Shown here: in pieces, positions 1 to 7,706 of the stretch
How the letters are laid out: each line of letters starts with the position of its first letter
How positions within the stretch are numbered: position 1 is the first letter of the stretch
DNA from: Eubacteriales bacterium
GTDB taxonomy: Bacteria; Bacillota; Clostridia; Lachnospirales; Lachnospiraceae
Direction: 5' to 3'
Length of the DNA stretch: 55,378 bases
NCBI GenBank assembly: GCA_030533235.1
Contig: JAUNJN010000012.1
Location: forward strand, 1 to 55,378
Position numbers and translations under genes: made by a program
The notes under the pieces: model-generated
The model's database searches: none
What the model was told of the DNA's origin: nothing
What the model saw: only the letters and a program-made list of their open reading frames with translations

Positions 1-2
1 CG

Positions 3-503
3 ATGTATCAGATGCCACAGGGACAGCCGATGTATCAGATGCCACAGATGGCAAGTGACGGAATCGGAGGATATTTCTCATCACTTACAGGAAATATTAT
101 GAATTTGGTTCGTGCGATTGGCGCATTGATCCTACTCATTTCCCCAATTTTGCCATGGGCAAAGGTTAGTTTCTTTGGTATGAAGGAATCAGCGAACATG
201 TTTAAGATTGGTGGAATTGAAGGATTCTTTGCGGTCATGATTGTGTTCTTTGCGGTTGTTGTAGTTCTTTGGGATATGGCGGATCATGTTCCGGCACTTG
301 GAAATATTAAGGCAAAGCTTGCAGGTATTCCTTTCATGGAGCTTATCCTTGCAGGTGTGCTTCTTCTCTTTGTTCTTTTTGGAACTATCAAGTCTACAGC
401 AGGTACATATGGTCTTGCTAAGAAGGCAATCGGTGTATGGATTGCATGGATCGGTGTTGTTGCGGTAGCGGTTCCTGGCGTTATGAAGCTTGTTAAAAAG
501 TAA
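3..503 (+). CDS. Small multi-pass membrane protein (5' end outside window)
   Basis: The frame is open to the first bases of the window, so the true start probably lies upstream and this is a 5'-partial gene. What is visible begins with a short repeat rich in Tyr, Gln, Met and Pro (YQMPQ units), followed by about four hydrophobic segments (roughly residues 35-55, 72-92, 110-130 and 138-160) and a short basic tail. The ALILLISPILPW segment resembles VGAILTYLSPFLSW of the next gene, which suggests tandem paralogues. By analogy with its neighbours the missing N-terminus may carry a zinc ribbon; that is inference. A hairpin terminator follows. No enzymatic motif is visible and the function is unknown. 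Confidence 0.75.
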   Translation: MYQMPQGQPMYQMPQMASDGIGGYFSSLTGNIMNLVRAIGALILLISPILPWAKVSFFGMKESANMFKIGGIEGFFAVMIVFFAVVVVLWDMADHVPALGNIKAKLAGIPFMELILAGVLLLFVLFGTIKSTAGTYGLAKKAIGVWIAWIGVVAVAVPGVMKLVKK

Positions 504-540
504 ATAATATATCTACATTTTGGGTAGAATATGATATGAT

Positions 541-574
541 AAGGGTGAAGCGACATTTGTTGCTTCACCTTTTA
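541..574 (+). terminator. Rho-independent terminator
   Basis: A stem of GGTGAAGC (544-551) pairs with GCTTCACC (562-569), is extended by flanking A/T pairs, and is followed by TTTT. It lies about 40 bases downstream of the first membrane-protein gene. Confidence 0.8.
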
Positions 575-576
575 GT

Positions 577-650
577 TTGCGCGCATGGGCGCACTCTAAC
601 GGGTGTAAGTCCTGAACACACCCAGAGAGAGGGAAGTCTACATATGAAGT
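577..650 (+). other. Possible group II intron domain I remnant or structured leader
   Basis: After a G/C-rich GCGCGCATGGGCGC stretch comes CTCTAACGGGTGTAAGTCC and then GAACACACC, in which GGTGT can pair with ACACC. The AACGGGTG-AAGTCC wording resembles the conserved 5' portion (domain I) of bacterial group II introns. No reverse transcriptase gene and no domain V are visible nearby, so at most this is a fragment. A structured 5' leader of the following zinc-ribbon gene is the alternative. Confidence 0.3.
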
Positions 651-695
651 TTGTTTTGCAATTATAAAGTTAGAATAAAAATATGGGGGATAATC

Positions 696-1343
696 ATGGT
701 TTGTAAGCAATGTGGTAAAGAGATTTTGGAGGGGAAAAGCTTTTGTGATGAATGTCTTCTTACACTTGAGCAGGAGAACGAGGTAGTCGTACTCAGCAAA
801 GAGACAATCAAAAAAAATATGAAAAAAGCATCTCGTAATAAAGCGGTGGTAGATTTGACCGGTTATGTGAAGGCACTTACAAATGAAAGGCTTCGAATCG
901 TTATGTTGGTCGGGGCGATTCTCACGTATTTGTCGCCATTTTTATCTTGGATGAAAAGTGATTTTAATTATATTAATGAAATGGGGAAAAAGCATTCAGC
1001 GTCGTTGTTTGAAATTGGAGGAGATACCGCGGTCCTGTCTCTTAGTCAGCGAGTTATTACCTGGAGTGCCATTTTGCTTATGATCGCAGGATTTATGATG
1101 TTAGTTCGTTCTGCAAAGGATCATATTCCGGTAATGCAGACATTTTTAGATATTAGATGGTCGGCATATGTGCCATGTGGTGTTGTTGCAGTTGCCCTGC
1201 TGTGGTTTTTTATTAATAAGGGCGTGCGAAATGCGTGGAAAACGGTCATAAAACCGGACATCGGAATCTTGGTATGTCTTGTCGGAATCGTGTTGTATGT
1301 TATTGCAAATGTACTTTATGATAAAAAGGAAAAGGAGAAATAA
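696..1343 (+). CDS. Zinc-ribbon membrane protein
   Basis: This 215-residue protein starts at the ATG at 696, behind a GGGGGA ribosome binding site; an upstream in-frame ATG lacks one. The N-terminus has the double CxxC zinc ribbon (CKQCGKEI, then FCDEC), a charged linker to about residue 65, and four predicted membrane segments (near residues 75-92, 125-145, 160-180 and 190-207), ending in a Lys/Glu-rich tail. It shares the small-residue SPFLSW-type first helix with the upstream gene and is separated from the next gene by one base. Zinc-ribbon membrane proteins of this build are common in Lachnospiraceae but their role is unknown. Confidence 0.8.
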   Translation: MVCKQCGKEILEGKSFCDECLLTLEQENEVVVLSKETIKKNMKKASRNKAVVDLTGYVKALTNERLRIVMLVGAILTYLSPFLSWMKSDFNYINEMGKKHSASLFEIGGDTAVLSLSQRVITWSAILLMIAGFMMLVRSAKDHIPVMQTFLDIRWSAYVPCGVVAVALLWFFINKGVRNAWKTVIKPDIGILVCLVGIVLYVIANVLYDKKEKEK

Positions 1344-1344
1344 A

Positions 1345-1827
1345 ATGGAACAGACATCAAGAAAATTTATGAGCGCCAGCATGATTGTGGGACTTGCTTC
1401 CGCAATACTCATTTTGATCGGAATCTTGATTCCGATGATTGATTTATCCGCATTTCATGAAAAAATAGAGATTCGATATAATTTGTTTAAGGTTTGTAAG
1501 AACGTTGGATTAATATCACCTACTTGGTATGGAATTCCTTATGGAATGATAATCGGTATTGTGGCAATGGTGATTCTTTCCTTTGTTGATATTCCATTGC
1601 TAAAACTTATACCGAGTTTGATTGTGTTTGCAATGCTGCTTATCATGCTCGTTGATTGTGGTAATATTGTAGAGTGGGCGAGAGACATGATTGAGCGCTA
1701 CTTTAGAGATGGAGTAATCATGGTTGACAACGCGAATATTTGGAAGAGCTTCACGATAGGCGTATACTTTATTGGGGCTGGCGCTGTTACAGGGCTTGTC
1801 AGTTGCTTTTGTCCGGGAAGGACATAG
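1345..1827 (+). CDS. Four-helix membrane protein, no zinc ribbon
   Basis: This 160-residue protein starts at an ATG one base after the stop of the preceding gene, with an AAGGAG site inside that gene's last codons. The pair is therefore very probably translated together. It has four hydrophobic segments (near residues 10-32, 60-80, 83-103 and 130-152) and no cysteine ribbon. Length, topology and position suggest a third, diverged member of the local membrane-protein family or a partner subunit. It ends nine bases before the stop of a convergent gene. No motif gives a function. Confidence 0.75.
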   Translation: MEQTSRKFMSASMIVGLASAILILIGILIPMIDLSAFHEKIEIRYNLFKVCKNVGLISPTWYGIPYGMIIGIVAMVILSFVDIPLLKLIPSLIVFAMLLIMLVDCGNIVEWARDMIERYFRDGVIMVDNANIWKSFTIGVYFIGAGAVTGLVSCFCPGRT

Positions 1828-1836
1828 CATGAGTGA

Positions 1837-2433
1837 TTAAGATAAAAGAAAATAAATAGAAATTGATATAATAATAAGAATAAAAAGCCAAAGGAAATAA
1901 TATGTCAAAAAATTACTTTTTTCACGCTTTTTTGCTGCGTTGATCGCTGCCGCTTCTTGACCATCAAAAAAATTTTTTAAGGAGATCAAATCTTCGTACG
2001 CAAAGAAAAACTCGTTTCCGCGAATAATATAATCAATTTGACCTTGAAGAGCCATTGTTTTTAGTGCAAATTCATCAATCCAATATGGATTTCTCATTGT
2101 AACACTGTTTGCATATACGTAACCATAATCAGCAACTCCTGATGTGTGTGTTTCTGTAATTGATCTTCCGTAATTTATTAGTTGAACGGATTCATACAGG
2201 TTGTAGATATATTGTTTTGTTTGAATAATCGGAGCATCATTAGATACACGAATACTATTATTTTCTGTATTAAAATCCTGTTGAATAAAATCCGGACTTG
2301 TAGCTTGAATGGCACTTGCCTGAGAAGGCATATCAGTTATTATGTCGTTGGTGCTACTCTTTTGTTGTGCTCCACAGTTTAAGCAGAACGTAGAATCATT
2401 CGGTATTTCTTTTCCGCAGTTTGTACAAATCAT
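1837..2433 (-). CDS. Zinc-ribbon protein with C-terminal membrane anchor
   Basis: This 198-residue protein begins with the zinc ribbon CTNCGKEIPNDSTFCLNCG, preceded by a good GGGAGG site on the minus strand. A Ser/Thr/Asn/Gln-rich linker (about residues 25-75) leads to a soluble region of about 90 residues (75-165) and one C-terminal transmembrane helix (about 172-196). The layout, ribbon and soluble domain on the cytosolic side with a C-terminal anchor, fits the zinc_ribbon_2/DUF families that decorate small membrane proteins in Clostridia. It converges on the membrane gene ending at 1827. Function unknown. Confidence 0.75.
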   Translation of the reverse strand: MICTNCGKEIPNDSTFCLNCGAQQKSSTNDIITDMPSQASAIQATSPDFIQQDFNTENNSIRVSNDAPIIQTKQYIYNLYESVQLINYGRSITETHTSGVADYGYVYANSVTMRNPYWIDEFALKTMALQGQIDYIIRGNEFFFAYEDLISLKNFFDGQEAAAINAAKKREKSNFLTYYFLWLFILIIISISIYFLLS

Positions 2434-2600
2434 AATAGTTCCTCCCTTTTGGTAATTCGCTCCGGCGCAAGCAGAAAAAAGACGTCAGTTGACCAATTTA
2501 TTGTAGCACGATTGTATGATATTAGCAACCGGAAGGATGGATATAGACGGACGATTGCGAATAAATTTCCGAGAAAGAAATTGATTGGGATTGAAATAGA

Positions 2601-2642
2601 AAAGAGATTATGAATGGAACCTCCATGCATAATCTCTTTTTG
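2601..2642 (-). terminator. Bidirectional hairpin terminator
   Basis: A perfect 12-bp stem pairs AAAGAGATTATG (2601-2612) with CATAATCTCTTT (2628-2639). The loop can itself form ATGG/CCAT. T-runs lie on both sides, so it can end transcription of the minus-strand gene that stops at 2672. Confidence 0.75.
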
Positions 2643-2671
2643 TCGCTTTATCAAAATAAACGCTTGTTAAA

Positions 2672-3229
2672 TTACTTCTCAAAGAAGAACGTAACTTCTA
2701 AACCCTCTTCCTCTTCAGAAATGGAAATCTTGCCGTTCTCGTATTTACCGTATACAGAACCGTCACTACCTGTAATTGTAACCTTATCACCGGATACCTT
2801 AAACTTGTATGGACCTGTAAGACCATAGCTTTCTGCATTTAAGAAACGACAACGATTGTTAAATGTAACCTTGAGTGCCATATCCTCTAAACCGAGTGCT
2901 GACAAGTCAGAGGCAGAATATGTTTCGTCAATTACCTGACCATAAGCTTCTCCTGTAATAGTAACAGAAGTGATCTTGTAGGTTCCCATGTATCTTCCGC
3001 CAAGGACAAAGAATCCGAGAAGGAAAATAGCAGCAACTGCAACAACTGCAATTACAATTGAAACAACCGGTGAAGACTTTTTGGTTTTAATTGGTGTTGG
3101 CTCAACATAAGACGGAGCCGGGGCCGGTTGATTATATCCGGCTGTTGGGTTTGAAGCAACTGGATTTCCGCATACAGGACACATAACTGAGCCTTCAGGA
3201 AATTCGCTTCCGCAATTTGGACAATTCAT
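2672..3229 (-). CDS. Zinc-ribbon, single-pass membrane protein with extracytoplasmic domain
   Basis: The 185-residue protein starts with the zinc ribbon CPNCGSEFPEGSVMCPVCG, then a Pro-rich linker (about 27-50), one transmembrane helix (about 54-78) and a C-terminal beta-rich region of about 105 residues (TYKITSVTITGEAYG through EGLEVTFFFEK). The C-terminal part looks like the small lipocalin-like or DUF4854-type domains found on Lachnospiraceae surface proteins, but I cannot assign it. Its ATG follows AAAGGGGATT. It has its own promoter (TTGCAT-N16-TATGAT) and a strong hairpin after the stop, so it is likely monocistronic. Confidence 0.8.
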   Translation of the reverse strand: MNCPNCGSEFPEGSVMCPVCGNPVASNPTAGYNQPAPAPSYVEPTPIKTKKSSPVVSIVIAVVAVAAIFLLGFFVLGGRYMGTYKITSVTITGEAYGQVIDETYSASDLSALGLEDMALKVTFNNRCRFLNAESYGLTGPYKFKVSGDKVTITGSDGSVYGKYENGKISISEEEEGLEVTFFFEK

Positions 3230-3268
3230 AAATTAATCCCCTTTCAAAATAATAAATTATACAATGCT

Positions 3269-3296
3269 ATCATATCATACCTTCGACAATATGCAA
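3269..3296 (-). promoter_or_regulatory. Sigma-A promoter for the zinc-ribbon gene
   Basis: Read on the minus strand, TTGCAT (3291-3296) is followed after 16 bases by TATGAT (3269-3274), about 40 bases upstream of the start codon at 3229. Confidence 0.6.
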
Positions 3297-3336
3297 GAGT
3301 GAAAAAGCAAAATAAACAAAATATTGTCGTCAAATT

Positions 3337-3360
3337 GTATATTTTATGCATATAATATAC
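3337..3360. repeat. 24-bp near-perfect palindrome after the thrS stop
   Basis: The bases just beyond the thrS stop codon form a palindrome centred on ATGCAT, with 11 of 12 positions matching between arms (GTATATTTTATG against GTATATTATATG). It is AT-rich and lacks a long T-run, so it is a weak terminator at best. It could be a protein binding site. Confidence 0.4.
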
Positions 3361-5322
3361 TTATCTGGTCTTATTATTGATCTCTTCAACAATCTTTTCA
3401 ATGAAGGTATCCGTTTCCATTGAACCGAGATCGCCATCTTCGCCACGCTTACGAACAGAAACCGTGTCGGATTCTGCTTCGTTCGCACCAACGATTAACA
3501 TGTATGGAATCTTCTGAAGTCTGGCTTCACGAATCTTGTACCCAATCTTTTCTGAGCGGTTGTCAACAGTTACATCAACCTTTGCCTTGCGGAGTTTTTT
3601 GTATACTTCATCTGCGTAATCTGCAAATTTGTCAGAAATCGGAAGAATACGAACCTGCTCCGGACACAACCAGGTTGGCAGTGCACCGGCATATTTTTCA
3701 ATTAACCAGGCAAGCGTTCTCTCGTAGCAACCCATAGATGTTCTATGGATGATGTATGGACGCTTCTTCTCACCGTTTGCATCAATGTAGTACATGTCAA
3801 AACGCTCTGCAAGGAACATATCGAGCTGAATGGTAATCATTGTATCTTCTTTGCCGTAAACGTTCTTTGCCTGAACATCAAGCTTAGGACCGTAGAAAGC
3901 CGCTTCGCCTTCTTCTTCTGTATATTCAAGTCCGATATCATCTAATATTACGCGCATGGCATCCTGAACGCGATTCCAATCCTCAGCCGTACCAAGGTAT
4001 TTTTCTGTATTGTTTGGATCCCATTTGCTCATACGGTAGGTTACGTCGTCCTGAAGACCTAAGGTTGTCAAAACATGCTTCATCAAGTTTACACAGTTTT
4101 TGAACTCGTCAGCAATCTGCTCCGGTGTACAAATCAAATGGCCTTCTGAGATAGTAAACTGTCTGACACGTGTAAGACCATGCATTTCTCCGGAATCCTC
4201 GTTACGGAACAATGTTGAAGTCTCACCCATTCTGTAAGGAAGGTCGCGGTAGCTGTGCTGTGTAGCTTTATATACATAATATTGGAATGGGCATGTCATA
4301 GGACGGAGTGCCATTACCTCACGACCCTTGTCGTCAACGTCTGCCTCCGGATCCTCTGTATCATTTAATACAAACATACCATCCTTGTAGTGGTACCAGT
4401 GGTCTGAAATCTTGTAAAGCTGAGCTTTTGCCATAAGTGGTGTACGTGTACGGACATAGCCCCACTCGTAATCCTCAAGATCCTCAATCCATCTTTGCAT
4501 TTTCTGGATAATCTTTGTACCCTTTGGCATGAAAAGCGGAAGTCCCTGACCGATGACATCGACGGTTGTGAAAAATTCAAGTTCACGACCTAATTTGTTG
4601 TGGTCACGGTTCTTGATGTTTTCGAGGAATTCAAGTCTTTCCTCGAGATCTGTTTTCTTTGTATATGCAGTACCGTAAATACGCGTGAGCATTTTCTTGT
4701 TTGAATCGCCTCTCCAGTATGCGCCGGAAGAGGATGTCAGCTTGAAGAATTTTACGGCCTTTGTATTCATAAGGTGAGGGCCTGCGCAAAGGTCTGTGAA
4801 GTCACCCTGTGTATAGAAGCTTATGATGGAATCTTCCGGAAGATCATTGATAAGCTCAACCTTGTATGGCTCGCCCTTTTCTTCCATAAGCTTAATTGCT
4901 TCTGCTCTCGGAAGGGTAAAGGATGTGATATCGTCTCCATTTTTTACAAGCTTTTTCATCTCTGCCTCAATCTTGTCAAGATCCTCTCTTGTAAGAGACG
5001 GCATATCAAAATCATAATAAAAACCGTTGTCAATTGCAGGACCGATTGTGCACTTTGCATCCGGATACAGATGCTTTACTGCCTGAGCAAGAACATGGCT
5101 TGCTGTGTGCCAAAAAGTCTTTTTTCCTGCCTCATCATTAAATGTCAAAATGTTTAAGTTACAATCCTTGTCAACCATTGTACGAAGGTCTACAACCTTG
5201 CCGTCTATTTCGCCGGCACATGCCATACGGGCCAAGCCTTCACTGATGTCATTTGCAATGTCAATAACACTCATTGCCTGTGCGTACTCTTTTGTAGAGC
5301 CGTCTTTTAATGTGATTACCAT
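3361..5322 (-). CDS. thrS: Threonyl-tRNA synthetase
   Basis: The 653-residue enzyme charges tRNA-Thr in the cytosol; the length matches the bacterial family (E. coli has 642). An N-terminal TGS domain (residues 1-62) is followed by the editing domain with HxxxH (His72/His76) and CAGPH, then the class II catalytic core (MTCPFQYY, RMGETSTLFRNEDSGEMHG, and the GCYERTLAWLIE motif 3 region) and a C-terminal HGTP anticodon-binding domain. I chose the ATG at 5322, which follows AGAAAGGAAAG, rather than an upstream ATG without a site. A T-box leader and a good sigma-A promoter precede it, so expression should respond to uncharged tRNA-Thr. Confidence 0.97.
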   Translation of the reverse strand: MVITLKDGSTKEYAQAMSVIDIANDISEGLARMACAGEIDGKVVDLRTMVDKDCNLNILTFNDEAGKKTFWHTASHVLAQAVKHLYPDAKCTIGPAIDNGFYYDFDMPSLTREDLDKIEAEMKKLVKNGDDITSFTLPRAEAIKLMEEKGEPYKVELINDLPEDSIISFYTQGDFTDLCAGPHLMNTKAVKFFKLTSSSGAYWRGDSNKKMLTRIYGTAYTKKTDLEERLEFLENIKNRDHNKLGRELEFFTTVDVIGQGLPLFMPKGTKIIQKMQRWIEDLEDYEWGYVRTRTPLMAKAQLYKISDHWYHYKDGMFVLNDTEDPEADVDDKGREVMALRPMTCPFQYYVYKATQHSYRDLPYRMGETSTLFRNEDSGEMHGLTRVRQFTISEGHLICTPEQIADEFKNCVNLMKHVLTTLGLQDDVTYRMSKWDPNNTEKYLGTAEDWNRVQDAMRVILDDIGLEYTEEEGEAAFYGPKLDVQAKNVYGKEDTMITIQLDMFLAERFDMYYIDANGEKKRPYIIHRTSMGCYERTLAWLIEKYAGALPTWLCPEQVRILPISDKFADYADEVYKKLRKAKVDVTVDNRSEKIGYKIREARLQKIPYMLIVGANEAESDTVSVRKRGEDGDLGSMETDTFIEKIVEEINNKTR

Positions 5323-5385
5323 ATCTTTCTTTCCTTTCTGTAATATATGTTTGGTGAACTGTACATACAATTGTTGTGGCGTAAT

Positions 5386-5640
5386 AAAAAATCCCCGGCG
5401 TAAGATACTTACGCCAGGGACGAATTATCGCGGTTCCACCCTAGTTCCACTCGTATCATGAGATACGAATGACTCTTAAAATGATGATAACGGAATCACC
5501 GGCTTGATTTCATAATATCTTTGAATTACTACTGACAAGCAGCTCCGAGGTAGTTTTCAGATAACCGTTTTATGAATTCTCTCTCAGCGGGTAGCGGAAT
5601 TCTCTCTGTATAGCGTATTTATCTTACTCGTCTCTTCAAC
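5386..5640 (-). ncRNA. T-box leader of thrS
   Basis: On the minus strand the leader opens with GAAGAGACGAGTA (near 5640-5625), the usual stem I start. It continues through a stem I with an AAACTACC stretch (near 5550) that offers ACT/ACC threonine specifier candidates, and reaches the canonical T-box AGGGTGGAACCGCG (5429-5442). The terminator stem GGCGTAAG/CTTACGCC (5397-5415) with a T-run follows. Uncharged tRNA-Thr should pair with the UGGA-type bulge and favour the antiterminator, switching thrS on. Confidence 0.95.
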
Positions 5641-5662
5641 GCCTATTATTAAACTATATTTG

Positions 5663-5691
5663 ATTTTAGTTTTTCGGATATGAAATGTCAA
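5663..5691 (-). promoter_or_regulatory. Sigma-A promoter of thrS
   Basis: On the minus strand TTGACA (5686-5691) is followed after exactly 17 bases by TAAAAT (5663-5668). The predicted start lies about 15 bases upstream of the T-box leader. Confidence 0.75.
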
Positions 5692-5814
5692 GTGCAATTA
5701 TTAACAGTTTTTGCAAATACTATTTTGTCTAGTAATATAAGTAATCCGGGTCCGGATAAATCTCCCATGCTGACTCGGAACAGTCATCTGCTATATCCCT
5801 TTTTTGGTAATAGT

Positions 5815-6651
5815 TTATAATCCATCAATTTCCTCTTTGCATTTCTTGCCTTCTTCGAGTAGGGCATGTAGTTTCTCTGCGTCGTCTGCAATAATGGCAT
5901 CTCTGTACGCAGAAATGTTATTGATGAAAATGTTAAGTTCATTTACGAGTGCCTTTTTATTTTCAAGAAACAGCTCTGTCCACATATCTGCGTTCAGGTA
6001 GGCAACACGTGTTAAATCGCGGTAGCTTCCTGCGGAAAAACCGTCGTGATCTTTCGCGGTAGGGCTTTTAACGTAAGCATTTGATACAACGTGTGCCATC
6101 TGAGAGGTGAAGGCAATCATTGCGTCGTGACGCTTTGGTGAGCAGACGGTAAAAGTACCGAATTTGATTGGTGATAGAAGCTGTTTGGCACGATTTAATG
6201 TCACTTCGTCATTTAAATCCTCAGGGACTAATACCATAGATGCGCCGTTATACATTGTCTTTGTGCTGTATGCATAGCCGGAAAAATGTCTGCCGGCCAT
6301 TGGGTGACCGCCGACAAATGTAAAGCCGTGTTTCTTTGCAATTGCGAAACAATCATCACATAGGCATTCCTTTGTACCGCAGCAGTCGATTACCATTGTA
6401 TTTTTGCTAATGTATGGTGCCATTTTGGTTAGATAGTCTACACAAAGCTTTGGGTAGAGACAAAGAAGAATGAGGTCACATTCTTTTATGTTTCGTTCAT
6501 CTAATTCGCCCTCGATTGCTTTTTCTGCGTAGGCGGCTTCGATTACCTGTTTGCTACGGTTATAGGCAAGCACTCTGTGCTCATCATTATCGCTATATGC
6601 TTTGGCGAATGATCCGCCGATTAATCCAAGTCCAACAATTCCAACTGTCAT
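5815..6651 (-). CDS. tyrA: Prephenate dehydrogenase (tyrosine biosynthesis)
   Basis: The 278-residue protein belongs to the TyrA family, which oxidatively decarboxylates prephenate to 4-hydroxyphenylpyruvate with NAD(P). The Rossmann motif GLGLIGGS is at residues 6-13 and the conserved GGHPMAGRHFSGY loop supplies the catalytic histidine region. The C-terminal half (about 160-278) is the all-alpha dimerisation domain. No ACT or chorismate mutase domain is attached, so it is the short, single-domain form. The ATG at 6651 is preceded by AAGAGGT; longer in-frame starts lack a site. It sits alone between the thrS leader and the divergent ywmB-like gene. Confidence 0.9.
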   Translation of the reverse strand: MTVGIVGLGLIGGSFAKAYSDNDEHRVLAYNRSKQVIEAAYAEKAIEGELDERNIKECDLILLCLYPKLCVDYLTKMAPYISKNTMVIDCCGTKECLCDDCFAIAKKHGFTFVGGHPMAGRHFSGYAYSTKTMYNGASMVLVPEDLNDEVTLNRAKQLLSPIKFGTFTVCSPKRHDAMIAFTSQMAHVVSNAYVKSPTAKDHDGFSAGSYRDLTRVAYLNADMWTELFLENKKALVNELNIFINNISAYRDAIIADDAEKLHALLEEGKKCKEEIDGL

Positions 6652-6876
6652 GAAAAGACCTCTTTTCTTATTTGAATTATAAGTGCATTTTGTTTGTATG
6701 ATGCGCACTTAATATGGTTTCTGTTTCCAAAAGTATAGCACGCGAAGGTGGTAAAGTAAATGCCGGAAAACAAATGGAACCGGGGAAAAATAATATTAAA
6801 AAATCGGGTGTTGGATGGAATAGTATGATTTCTTTCGGGCAAGAATGGATGTATCAAACAGGTGGAGGTTTCATTT

Positions 6877-7638
6877 ATGAATAAGAAAACAAAAATATAT
6901 GTGTTGGTACTTATTTGGTGTGCAGTACTCATTCAGCTTTTTATCCATTCGTCGGTTGACCGTGAGGAAAGGCTCGTACGACAAGTATTAAGTACAGATG
7001 TTGATGCCGTAACGGACAGTACGATCAAGGGCTTTGGTGTATATGGCACTGAGGTGCTTACGGAAAATGCAAAGGAACTGATTGTAAAGAGAGTTGCCGG
7101 AAAGCTTGGTATTACATCCGGCTATACAATTTCAAATGAGGTTGTTTCAGATAAGACCGTGACGCGGCTGGCAAAGCTTGGAGAGCAGGGAAACACGGAG
7201 GTGAAGCTTGTTTGTGCTATGGCAAAGGATGCATATGGCCAGGACGTTCTTGAAAATTATCTGATGGTTCAGATAGAGCTTACGGCACAGGCGAGCGGGG
7301 CAGCCGTTTCGGTCAAGGAGGATGTGATGGCATTGTATGAAAGTCTTGGAATTGTGCCGGATATGAATTTGCATATGAAAAGTCAGTACAAGGGAAAGTT
7401 GACAGATACCGAGATGGAAGAGGAAACAGAAGCGTTTCTTCGCGAACTGGATGCAACAAAGGTGTCAGAGGACCGGTTCGAAGGAGTAAAAACGGTATAT
7501 GGATATAGTAAAAATATTGATGATTATGTATATCAGGATACCAATATGGTAAATGCACAAATTGCATTTTCCTACGATGAGGAAAACGATGTCACTTACA
7601 TTCACAGAGCTCTGCCGTTTATTGACGGTCCGTTTTAA
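6877..7638 (+). CDS. YwmB-like secreted/membrane-anchored protein
   Basis: This 253-residue protein has an N-terminal hydrophobic segment (about residues 5-23, KIYVLVLIWCAVLIQLFI) acting as a signal anchor, then a two-domain extracytoplasmic region. The TGA-to-strand pattern with FGVYGTEVLTENAKELIVKR and a repeated alpha/beta layout match my memory of the YwmB/DUF1779 family, which in Bacillus lies near murA and spoIID. The start at 6877 follows GGAGG by eight bases; the GTG at 6862 overlaps that site and is less likely. It heads the plus-strand run leading into the murT-like gene. Function is unknown; an envelope role is inferred from context. Confidence 0.6.
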   Translation: MNKKTKIYVLVLIWCAVLIQLFIHSSVDREERLVRQVLSTDVDAVTDSTIKGFGVYGTEVLTENAKELIVKRVAGKLGITSGYTISNEVVSDKTVTRLAKLGEQGNTEVKLVCAMAKDAYGQDVLENYLMVQIELTAQASGAAVSVKEDVMALYESLGIVPDMNLHMKSQYKGKLTDTEMEEETEAFLRELDATKVSEDRFEGVKTVYGYSKNIDDYVYQDTNMVNAQIAFSYDEENDVTYIHRALPFIDGPF

Positions 7639-7706
7639 ATTGTGCTATAATTATATGGCTTATGTGGCAAAAAAGTGATTCTATACAAGGGAGAGAAGAT
7701 CGGGTT

